NCBI RefSeq assembly: GCF_042453785.1
Contig: NC_091664.1
Span: forward strand, 30,800,501-30,864,500
Origin: Malus domestica
Taxonomy: Eukaryota; Streptophyta; Magnoliopsida; Rosales; Rosaceae
DNA: 64,000 nucleotides
Reading direction: 5' to 3'
Of the stretch, positions 1-10,502 are shown piece after piece (positions within the stretch are counted from its first letter, which is position 1; each line of letters starts with the position of its first letter). The position numbers were made by a program, and so were the translations under genes. The notes under the pieces were generated by a model. The model did not search any database and had not been told where the DNA came from. It worked only from the letters and a program-made list of their open reading frames with translations.

Positions 1-84
1 CTTCAAAATTTGATTTTTCAATTTTAATTTCCATTACTTTGTTGAGATAATGTTGTTTCCATTGTCGCTTGATTTGAATTTTAG

Positions 85-3000
85 ATGCAATCACTGAGAA
101 GGGAATTGAGTACGGGGCTTCGGCCTCTCCATGAAACGTTCATTGCGCTGATTCGGCTGTTTGGATCAAAAGGTCGAGCTATAAGGGGATTAGAAATTCT
201 TGCTGCCATGGAGAAATTGCAATACGACATTCGCCAAGCTTGGCTTCTTCTTGTTGGTAAACTAATGAATTGCACATTATTTAGGGGTTGGGATTGCTTC
301 TGGAAGGGATAAAAGTGCTTTGTGATAATTAAAAACGCTTTTGAGTCTCTGAATACGTTTGGTTAGAAAACTTTTGGGTCGTAGAAGCACTTTCTGAGGA
401 AGCTTGTGGTTTAGAAAGTACTTCTTCAAAAGCACTTCCAAGTGTTTTCCACAAAGCACGTAAATTTTTAATAAGAATTTCTACACTTTTATCATAAAAT
501 CACTTCTAGCAGAAGCGCTTATGACCAGAAGCAGTCCCGAAGAGGCCGTTAATATCTGTTCCTTAAAATGTGGAGATTTCTTATCTATGTATGTGAACAG
601 AGGAGCTCGTTCGGACCCGCCATTTAGAAGATGCCAACAAAGTGTTCTTGAAGGGTGCCAAAGGTGGGCTCAGAGCAACTGATGAGGTCTACGATCTTCT
701 TATTGTGGAGGATTGTAAAGCTGGGGATCATTCTAATGCATTGGATATTGCCTATGAAATGGAGGCTGCAGGGCGGATGGCAACAACCTTTCATTTCAAT
801 TGTCTTCTTAGTGTGCAGGTGACTCTTTTTTTTCTGGATTGTGTTATCTTCGGTGTTGTATTTCTACGTTATACAGTTCCAGGCAAGATTTGAAATTACA
901 ATAGGGATAGCAGTTGATTAAAGTGTCCACATTTTGCTAGTGAATTACTGCGAGCATCTTATGACCTATTTGTTTATAATTATAGTTCCTTTTCCAGTCT
1001 TATTCATGTAATTTTTTTCCTTTTGAATGTATATAGGCTACTTGCGGAATTCCTGAAATAGCGTTTGCTACGTTTGAGAACATGGAGTATGGAGATGGTT
1101 TGTTTCTTTATGTTTTGAAATCTCTTGTTTGTGATTTATGAATCTTGCTTTTGATTTTGGTAATACCTTATGGCCTTTCTCGAATCGGTGATCACTTCAG
1201 CTAAATGTCTTTTAGTATTTCTGGTTTCAGCGGAACATGTGGTTTAATATATTTGTGGATTGTGAAATTGAGTTGTACATTTCTGGACGCAGAGTTATAA
1301 TTGTTTGTTCAAGTTTAATACTTCTCGGAAGCCTTTGTTTTTTCGGTTTTTCAGGGTTTAATCTTATAGTTTTCTTTACAAAACAGAACACATGAAACCT
1401 GATACAGAGACATATAATTGGGTGATTCAAGCATATACCAGAGCTGAATCTTATGACAGGTAGCGTCTGTAGCCATAATAATTCCTGCTACGTTTCTTTA
1501 AGAATTATGAATATTTTTTGCCTAGCTTATGTAGTGAACGTAAAAAAACTTTAGATATGATGAATATGAATATGATAAGTATAAGAACGAGCTCGGCCCT
1601 CTTTACTATGTATTAGTGCTTAGATGTCAATGTGCTGATTCATAGCATATAGTTCTCTATGCGAAGTGCATTATTTGAGAGATTTAATTTTTACTTTTAA
1701 AATCAATTCTATGTTTTTATAATACTTTTATATAATTTTATGGAATTTTGACAACTTTGGAGCTCAAGGTTTTAATTCAATATGTTCTTTACAATGGTAT
1801 TCGTCATTACCTTGGGGTTTTAATATGATATGTAGAGTACAAGATGTTGCTGAGTTACTTGGCATGATGGTTGAAGACCACAAGCGTTTGCAGCCTAATA
1901 TGAAAACCCATGCGTAAGCATTTTCTTTTTGAAGTATATTGTTATGCCTTGATGGTCAGATTAAACCAGCATCTTGTGTTTACATTGAATCTTACTTCTA
2001 TCATTTTCGCTTTCTTTTCTTTCGAAATGTATTTTTGTACCTTGATGTTCAGGTTGTTAGTTGAGTGCTTTACAAAGTATTGTGTAGTTCGAGAGGCAAT
2101 ACGGCATTTTCGTGCCCTCATAAGATTTGAAGGAGGAACAAAAGCTTTACATAATGAAGGAAACTTTGGGGACCCCCTGTCTTTGTATCTTCGAGCTTTA
2201 TGTCGAGAAGGTATACCTATTTTTCATTTTGTATTCTGAACAAGAGTAATCTCATTTCTTCTCGCTCTGTGTACCTAATACTTAGAGATATAAGTCACTG
2301 CAACCATTTATCACTGTATTGTACGTAGCCTGCACTTGGTCAATGACCAAAATTTTCATGGTAATAGTTTCTTTTCAGCTCTTTCGTTTGTATATCAAAC
2401 AAGTTAAGGGCAATATATTAACAGAAGCAATCAATTTCTTTATGGTTCATGTGACGTTAAGGAATTGCGGAAGTACAAGAATTATGAAAGCTGAAGCTTT
2501 TACTCCGAATATTGGATTCTATATTTTCTGAAATTTAGGCAAACAAATAAATAATGAAGCTTTTCTGAGATTCACTCTCTTGACTTGCGGTGTCAGTAAC
2601 CTATCATATATTGTAGCATGTTGGCATTGACGTCTTGGTCCACCTGTTATGTTCTATCAACATTTTGTAATTTTTTGGAACACTGTATGGATCTTTCATT
2701 ATTAGTATTGAATATAACTTATTGCCGTGATTGATGATTCTGTTTGTCTTCAGGAAGAATGGTCGAGTTGCTAGAAGCTTTAGAAGCCATGGCCGCGGAC
2801 GACCAAACAATTCCACCACGAGCTATGATTTTGAGTAGAAAGTACCGGACACTGGTGAGCTCATGGATTGAACCTTTGCAAGAGGAAGCTGAACTTGGAC
2901 ATGAGATAGATTACATGGCCAGGTTGGTGGCTCCATATGTGTTAATAGTTACAATGGTTGTTATGTGCAAGATTAATTTAGTTTTGCACTTTACAAGTTA

Positions 3001-5340
3001 ACGCATAAATAAACAATAAAGATGGATACGGCCCCCTTTTTATACGAGAATCGGGAGCTACAACCAAGCTTGACTTATACCGGACTCCCAAAGCTTAAAT
3101 TCTTGGTATGTATATCAAGTTAACAAACACATCACATGATGTTAAATTGTTGTATCAGGTACATTGCAGAGGGTGGGCTTACCGGTGAGCGCAAGCGATG
3201 GGTGCCTCGAAGAGGGAAAACTCCACTAGATCCTGATGTTGATGGGTTTATATATTCAAACCCTATTGAAACCTCATTCAAGCAAAGATGTCTTGAGGAG
3301 TGGAAGATACACCACAGAAAGCTTTTGAGAACGCTACGAAATGAAGGAGTTGCAGCTTTAGGAGATGACGCCTCTGAGTCAGATTATGTTAGAGTTGAGA
3401 TGAGGTTAAGGAAAATTATAAAGGGCCCTGACACGAATGTTTTAAAGCCCAAAGCTGCTAGTAAGATGGTTGTATCTGAATTGAAAGAAGAACTAGAAGC
3501 ACAAGGTCTGCCAACTGATGGTACCAGAAATGTTCTCTACCAGCGTGTCCAAAAAGCAAGGAGAATAAACCGCTCTCGTGGTCGACCCCTCTGGGTTCCT
3601 CCTGTGGAGGAGGAAGAAGAAGAGGTCTATCTAATTTTTTATTCTTCTTGCTTCTTATGTTGGGGGGTTGCATACTCTGAAAGCAATGCTTCCCCATTTT
3701 GGCTGCACTTGAAACTTCACTCTATACTGATCAAATCTGAATGTGTTTCATCATCTTACAGGTTGATGAAGAGCTTGATGAACTAATCTCACGTATCAAG
3801 CTAGAAGAAGGAAATACAGAGTTCTGGAAGCGCCGTTTCATGGGAGAAGGCTTGGGTACTGATCAAGAAAAGGCTCTAGATGTTTCGGATAGTGCCACTG
3901 TTGATGATGTTGCAAAAGATGTGGAGAATGACGAAGCTGACGATGATGATGATGAAGACGATGATAATGAGGATGATGATGATGATGACGACGATGAGGA
4001 GGAGGAGGAAGAAGAGGAGGTAGAGGCAGAGGTAGAGGTAGAACAAGCTGAGAGACAGGATGTAGAAAGAGTTAAGGAAAAAGAAATTGAAGCCAAGAAA
4101 CCTCTTCAAATGATTGGAGTGCAGTTGTTGAAAGATTCTGACCAAACAAGTACGACATCCAAAAAAGCAAGGAGAAGATCTCGAATGTCAGCTGAGGTAC
4201 GACATTGTAGTTTTATTTGTGTTTCACATAATTTTTTTCATTGGGATATGAAGCATATGGGCAACTCATCAACTTAATTTTTCTAAATCTTTGAATTTCC
4301 TTTTCGTTTTTGATACGAAAATGGAAAGTTTAATGACTGTTCTGGACTATCAGTTCATTTTGCATTTACAATATCAGTTTTAGTCGGCCCTCACGTAATT
4401 TACATACGATGCACATTGCTTATGGACGTGTATGCAAGTATAAAATATCTGACGAGTGCACCATAATTTAATTTTAGGACTCAAAGTTCTACCTTAGAAA
4501 GGTAATCTAAAGATATATCTAAACACGTTTTGTGTACGGATGCAGGATGATAATGACGATGACTGGTTTCCTGAGGACATATTCGAGGCATTTAAGGAGC
4601 TGAGGAAAAGGAAAGTTTTTGACGAATCTGACATGTACACGCTAGCTGATGCTTGGGGTTGGACGTGGGAAAAAGAATTGAAGAACAGAGCTCCTAGAAG
4701 ATGGTCACAGGAATGGGAAGTTGAGCTGGCGATTAAAATTATGATGAAGGCAAGTTCTTATATTCATACTCCACTCTTCACCTGCAATGCTGTTTTTCGT
4801 TTTCTCCCAACGTTCTCATTAACTGTCACTTGATCCCCTCATAACACTTATAACTTAAGCAAAAGCATAAACAGGCGGTTATTTCCTTCTGCTATCTGAA
4901 ATAGGTACTGCATTTCATTTCAGGTGATGGAATTGGGTGGAACACCCACCATTGGTGATTGTGCCATGATTTTGCGTGCAGCGGTAAGGGCTCCTTTGCC
5001 GTCAGCTTTCTTGAAGATCTTACAGACGACGCATAGTCTTGGTTATGTATTCGGCAGGTAAGACCATGTGTCGTAATTTGAGTGCACATCCATCCGCACA
5101 AATGGTAGCTTTGTCAAAGCTGATTTGATCTCATGTATTCGAGGTTTCGTGTTTACATCATGTTTTCTTCTCTTCCATGGCAGTCCTCTTTACGATGAAA
5201 TCATCTCGCTGTGTCTTGATCTCGGGGAGCTAGATGCAGCCGTTGCAATTGTTGCAATTGTTGCAGACATGGAGACGACCGGAATCACAGTCCCAGACGA
5301 GACATTGGACAGGGTGATTTCTGCTAAGCGGACAACCTGA
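85..5340 (+). CDS. PTAC3: pTAC3-like plastid nucleoid SAP-domain protein (5' partial)
   Basis: Homologue of plastid transcriptionally active chromosome protein 3, a nucleoid protein linked to the plastid-encoded RNA polymerase. Twelve exons join in frame: 85-256, 601-818, 1037-1097, 1387-1459, 1836-1913, 2053-2210, 2754-2922, 3159-3624, 3762-4196, 4546-4749, 4924-5057, 5184-5340, giving about 774 residues. The start codon and chloroplast transit peptide lie upstream of the window; the Arabidopsis protein is around 910 aa from memory. The N-terminal half has PPR-like helical repeats (for example ETYNWVIQAYTRAESYD). A SAP DNA-binding motif with VVSELKEELEAQGLPTDGTR is encoded near 3465-3560. 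A long Asp/Glu tract follows at about 3920-4050. All introns are GT-AG except the one after 4749, which is GC-AG. The family assignment is confident; the exon ends were set by eye. Confidence 0.88.
282..551. repeat. Foldback MITE-like element in pTAC3 intron 1
   Basis: The first visible intron contains an imperfect inverted repeat. The left arm has GGGATTGCTTCTGG near 290 and the reverse complement of the right arm near 530 has GGGACTGCTTCTGG. Between them are several AAGTGCTTT / AGAAGC words. Words of the same type recur near 9340-9610, 56510-56720, 61170-61360 and 62210-62340. The exact ends and target-site duplication were not resolved. Confidence 0.5.
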
Positions 5341-5741
5341 TAGCACTGTCAACGGTAGTTGCAATGCAAGGGTTAAAATTTGTCAACAGTTCTCCCTTGC
5401 TGTGTAACTAGAACTAAATTTTGCCCTTGTTTAAATGTTTTTAAAAGCAGCTTCTTACAAAAGTTGGGGCCCCACTTGTGTTTGGTAAATGAAAAAAAAA
5501 AAAAACGCTGTTTTTCAAAATCATGGGTTCAAAACAGCAAAAAGTAGAAACAGCTCAACACATGTTTCTAAAAAAAAACGTTTTTTTTTAAATTGGAGGC
5601 AAGTAAACAATACCAATTAATAAAACATTCTTTAATCGCATAAAATCATATTCTCTGGTTTGTATGAGGCACCCTTTGGATGGTGTATCCATGTCGAGTG
5701 CCTTGCTCCCAAGTTCCAAGTTCGAATCTCTATTCTAATAG

Positions 5742-5913
5742 GGAGGAGGATTCTCTACCCCCTATTCACATCCTCTCCTCTCACACATTACTTTTTATCT
5801 TATTATCTTTATAAAAAAAATCAATATAAAATGTTGATGTGGTTTAACCGTGACCATTCAAATAGAAAGAGATGAAAGAATAGAGAGATTAAGAGGGTAG
5901 AGAATCTTAATCT
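5742..5913. mobile_element. MITE, family A (MULE-like), copy 1
   Basis: About 172 bp with imperfect terminal inverted repeats sharing GATTCTCTACCC. It is flanked by ATTCTAATAG (5732-5741) and ATTATAATAG (5914-5923), a 10-bp near-match that may be a target-site duplication. The internal segment ending GGTTTAACCGTGACCA matches the middle of the element at 40298-40512, so the two are one family. A 9-10 bp duplication suggests Mutator-like mobilisation, which is an inference. Confidence 0.6.
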
Positions 5914-7919
5914 ATTATAATAGATTATAATAGTTAAGAATATCGTATTGTTAAAAAAAATAGCAGAGTACTTTGAAAAAATGACAGACCCAAACCCCGT
6001 CCGACGGGTTCGGGCCGCCCCTCTTGGGGCTGTAGACCAAACGATGATCCCTAACAGACTCTACCATCACGCGACCCTCAAAAAATGTAACAGTTGGAAG
6101 CTGAGAGTATTCATACCTGATAAATTCTTGCGCACCATATGCGGCAATTTCCATACAAAATAATTTCAACAGTAACGTGGGACAGTGTGAAGGGTGATCG
6201 TCAGCAATGACGTATATATATCGTGAGCTACTATGTCCAACTCATATAAACGGTCAAATGTGACGGTTTATTTTCAAAATTTTGCCACCTTTTTAATTTA
6301 TTCTCTACTAATCTCTATTAATTAATAAAATATTCATTGTCAATCAAATCTTATGAAATTATCAGTTTAACATTCTAATTAAAACAGAACATGAATAAAA
6401 AATATGGGACATAAATGTAATTTCACACTATCAAATTTTGCTATTCTTTTTCTTAAAAACCTCACCTATATGTAATCCTAACATATATATAATCATCTTC
6501 AACCGCTCTAGCCACCCCACCTCCTTCATCCCCTTCTCCTGCTCGCTTGCCTCTAACCCACCTGCAAATTATGTAAAAAAAAAAAAAAAACTTCTCACTC
6601 CCACATTCTCTATCAGTCTCTTCCTCTCTCATTCTATTTCAAAAACAAAAAAACAAAAAAAAAATTCATACACTTTATGTGTGCCCATATACTAGTTCTT
6701 AATAAAATAAACCAAAATAATTAAAAAGAAAAGTCGGTGATCCAGCCAAGCCAAACCCAAATATAACTTGGATAGGCTTAAAAGTAAATACCTAATGTTA
6801 GGTAAAGATAGACATCACTGTTAAAGCCGTTACATAGAGAAGTGCTATGTTGTACTGTTGTTCTATTACTTGTACTATATTTTTATTAAAGGTAAGGTCG
6901 CCAACGCATATAAGTTTCATCTTTATTAGAAAAATAGTACAAATAAATAGTAAGAATAATATTTTTACGTTATGAAAATTTTTTCTTAAACATTTTTTTT
7001 TACAAGTGGACTGTTGAAAAATCTCAACCATTCTTTTTCGTTCCTTGATGTGTAGCTACAATGTCTTCATGTTTTTTTTTTATTTTTTTATTTTTAGCTA
7101 AGTTAAAGTTAAAGAAGAATTTTTTAGCATTGGTGAATCATACAATAGTGATCAGAAGAAGATTGAAAGTCTGTGCGAGCCTTTTTGGCATCCAGAAGGT
7201 TGGACTTCTGTGATCAATCCACCAATTAGTCCTTTTTTTATTTGTGAAAAAAAGGTTAAGAAGATTAATAGTTAAATAAACTTATTTATTAAATTTGAGA
7301 ATAATTATCGTCACATCGTGTTTATATTCTTCCTCCTTCACACTCATTTTATTCTTTACTTTTTTAAGGAGTCAACCCTAGATATACATATATGTATCGG
7401 TCCATCCATGTTATTGTTATTATTTTAAGAAAGATAATTTTTAACCTAAACTAAAATTTACAAATAGGTGAATTCAAACTTTAATATAGAAGAGAGAGCA
7501 ATTTCATAAATAGGTCCACCGTTACATAGCGTCACAATTCAATAACGAAGTCGTCTCTGAGATTTCAGGGTTGTCTAAATCATCACTTATCATTAAATTA
7601 GACGATGTATTGATGTTAGAAAATAATCTCTTAAATCAAAATAAACTTTAGCACTCACCGATTACAAGTTTACAAATGGCATTAATTATAAGTAAAAAAG
7701 CTACAAACATAATATTCACTAGATAATAAAAAAACAGTTCAATCTAAAACAACTAAACATGAAGAAAAAAAAAACCCTTCAAAACTCTAACTTTAAAGTT
7801 CACTTGAATGATAACCTTATTATATAATAAAATTGGAAAACTATTGTTTTTTAGGGTGTTATTATTGACAATTAGAATATATCATTGCACTAGAAATTTT
7901 TATATTAAGTGATGCTAAT

Positions 7920-8203
7920 TGTCACATCCCGGCCCGGGAGGGACCACTTCCCGAGCCCTCTCCACCACCGTAGCACGATATTGTTCGCTTTGGGCTTACC
8001 ATTCCCTCACGGTTTTGTTTTTGGGAACTCACGAGCAACTTCTCAGTGGGTCACCCATCCTGAGAATACTCTGGCTTCCTTCTCGCTTAACTTCGAAGTT
8101 TCTACGGAACTCGAAGCCAGTGAGCTCTCAAAATGCCTCGTGCTAGGTAAGGATGCGAATATACATTTAAGGATCACTCCTCTCGGCGATGTGGGATGTC
8201 ACA
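7920..8203 (-). repeat. Cassandra LTR, left copy
   Basis: 284-bp LTR with TG...CA ends. It is the more diverged copy in the 5S-like block: the sequence read on the minus strand is ACTTCGAAGTTAAGCG, where the right copy has the more 5S-like ACTCCGAAGTTAAGCG. Confidence 0.9.
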
Positions 8204-8273
8204 ATCCACCCCCCTTAGGGGCCCGACGTCCTCGTCGGCACACTTCCGACCATGGATTGGCTCTGATAGCATT

Positions 8274-8557
8274 TGTCACATCCCCGCCCGGGAGGGACCA
8301 CTTCCCCGGCCTGCTCCACCATCGTAGCACGATATTATCCGCTTTGGGCTTACCATTCCCTCACGATTTTGTTTTTGGGAACTCACGAGCAACTTCCTAA
8401 TGGGTCACCCATCCTAGGAATGCTCTGGCTTCCTTCTCGCTTAACTTCGGAGTTCCTACGGAACCCGAAGCCAGTGAGCTCCCAAAAGGCCTCGTACTAG
8501 GTAAAGATGAGAATATACATTTAAGGATCACTCCCCTGGACGATGTGGGATGTCACA
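8274..8557 (-). repeat. Cassandra LTR, right copy
   Basis: 284-bp LTR with TG...CA ends. Its minus strand keeps GGAACTCCGAAGTTAAGCG and AGGATGGGTGACC, close to the 5S rRNA internal promoter region (box A and box C). Confidence 0.9.
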
Positions 8558-10502
8558 CTAATGATACTAAATTTGTAGACACAATTTTGTAAATTAAATG
8601 ACATGTCAGTTGATGATTGTATTATAACTTAAGCATTTATGAACGTGATCATTTCCTATTAGTGACTCATCATTAAGTTCACAAATTTAGTCTCCCTAAC
8701 ATTGCCCTTTTATATTTAAAAATGACAAATTTTACTCTGATAAGGAATGCATAATAAGATTTTAAAATACTAACAAAAACAAATTTCTAAATATATAACA
8801 TTATTACATAACATTAGATGGCAAAAATTTTGGGGCCCCTTCAAATTTGAGGCCCTGTGTGACAGTACATTTCACTCCCTTCCAACGCCCTCTGAGTCTC
8901 TGTCCAATATAACATCATATCATGATATTCTATTAGTGGAGGACTCACTTCACGTTGACATCCGCAGTCTTGATGACTCATAGCAAAAGAAAAACAAACA
9001 AATTGCTTAATCATCTTCAAAAATATAAAAGCACATACACTTTCCAACCCAAAACAAGTACGGAAAAACTACGTGGTAGCACAAACAAAAATACAGAAAC
9101 AAAGCAAAAGTTATGGTGGAAAAGGCGTTCGAAGACCGAAAGGGGTAGTGCTGTATATGTTGAGGTGGCTCTCAATCATATCATCATATATATAATTAGA
9201 AGTTTAATTAGAGCTTAATTATCTTAAGCAAGCTATGAAGATGAGGTCAAGTTTGACTTGCTCAAAACTAGATCATGGCAACTAACCATTTACTAATAAG
9301 ACTCAAGAGTCTCATATGTTTTTTTTTTCAAATATATTGATTCTGGAAATGCTTTTATTAGAAGCACATTAATTTTTTTAATAAAGGATAAAGTGTTTAT
9401 TAAAAGAAGCAAAAAAGAAGCACAATTTCCTAACTTATAACTCATTTGAAAGTGTTTTTAAAATAATTAAAATTGTTTTGAAAATGATTGAAAGTGTTTT
9501 TAGAAGGCACATAACTGATGATTCTCGCACGAAACACTTCAAGTGTTTTTGCAAGATGCACTTGCATTTTTACTAATGCTTAGCTCCAAAAATATTTTCA
9601 CAAAAATACTTCCAATTATTTTTAAAACAATTTCTAACAAGCCATTATCTTGTTAAACGCTATCGAAAGCATCTTTAGTTATCTAATTAGGCAGCCCATT
9701 GTGTAGCTTAATCGAAGTTCCCTCTTCTATTGTAAAAATATCGATGTACAAAAAAAAAAAAAAAAAAAAACAATTCATGTATTTTATGATAGTACAATAG
9801 CAGCAGAGAAATACAAAACTGAAACAATCTCAGTTGGCTTTCGTGAAGCACTAAAATATTATGGAAGAGGAGTGAGAGAGTAGAAAGCTTATGCATGCTT
9901 TGTCGGCCATTTCTGCATCTCATTCTCTCTCTCTTTCTCTCTTTATCTCTCTTCCGCATTCACACAAGTGGATCTTCTGAATCATTCTGTAGGGTGACAA
10001 AACGAATGAACACTTGGCTTTTTATCTTCTTTTAGATTATCTTTAGATAGAAAGTTGGCAATTCACTGCACCTGATTACTTATTATTTACTCAAAGAGAA
10101 AAATAGAGAAGTCAAGTTCAACCTTTCCAACCATACACATCCAATGAATTTTCCCAGAAAATTTTATTTTCTTGGGAAAGTGGAGAGCATTTCTTGCTGC
10201 TTTCTTGAGTTTTCATTGCTTCTCTTTGATGGGATTCCTTTTTTTTTTTTCCTCTATTGGTCATCAACTCCAGGTATGTAAAATCATCGTCCCTATCTAG
10301 TTCCCTGCATGTTATCAAAACCCTTGTATCCTTCTCAAACCTGAATCCTTTCTTTTGTGATCACCCTTCATTTTTGTTGAGTTAACTTCTCGAATTCTAG
10401 TTTTCGTCGAAAAAATCATGGAATTGTTGATAAGAAAGTGATGTTGTGAGTGCTGAAACCCTGCAAACTTCGGGTTATTGTTTTCAATTCCATTTGGTGG
10501 TG

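Larger units (their letters stand above)
7920..8557 (-). mobile_element. Complete Cassandra-type TRIM retrotransposon
   Basis: Two 284-bp direct repeats (7920-8203 and 8274-8557) start TGTCACATCC and end GGATGTCACA. They flank only 70 bp of internal DNA. A perfect 5-bp target-site duplication, CTAAT, sits at 7915-7919 and 8558-8562. On the minus strand the internal DNA begins with TGCTATCAGAGCC, like the initiator-Met tRNA primer site, and ends with a purine tract (AAGGGGGGTGG). The minus-strand LTR carries 5S rRNA-like blocks, GAAGTTAAGCG and GGATGGGTGACC, the hallmark of Cassandra. My hand count gives about 26 differences between the LTRs, roughly 91% identity. It encodes no protein, so it must be mobilised in trans. 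Cassandra is an established TRIM family. Confidence 0.93.
5341..10502. other. Intergenic region between pTAC3 and the LRR kinase
   Basis: No convincing gene. After the pTAC3 3' UTR there is an A-rich stretch (5440-5590), a MITE (5742-5913), a complete Cassandra TRIM (7920-8557), AAGTG/AGAAGC-type repeat debris (9340-9610) and a 20-base-class A run near 9749-9770. A pyrimidine-rich CTCT patch at about 9921-9953 and the following 500 bases probably belong to the promoter and 5' UTR of the receptor kinase. A possible 5' UTR splice donor (CAG|GTATGT) lies near 10274. The short ORFs here show no recognisable domain. Confidence 0.6.

Noticed and set aside
3863-4145. Minus-strand ORFs rich in Ser or in Leu/Ile/Val
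   Set aside because: They are the antisense of the Asp/Glu tract of pTAC3 (GAN codons), so their composition is an artefact.
7909-8500. Plus-strand ORFs with similar repeated proteins
   Set aside because: They are the two Cassandra LTRs read in sense; the similarity is DNA repeat, not a protein family.
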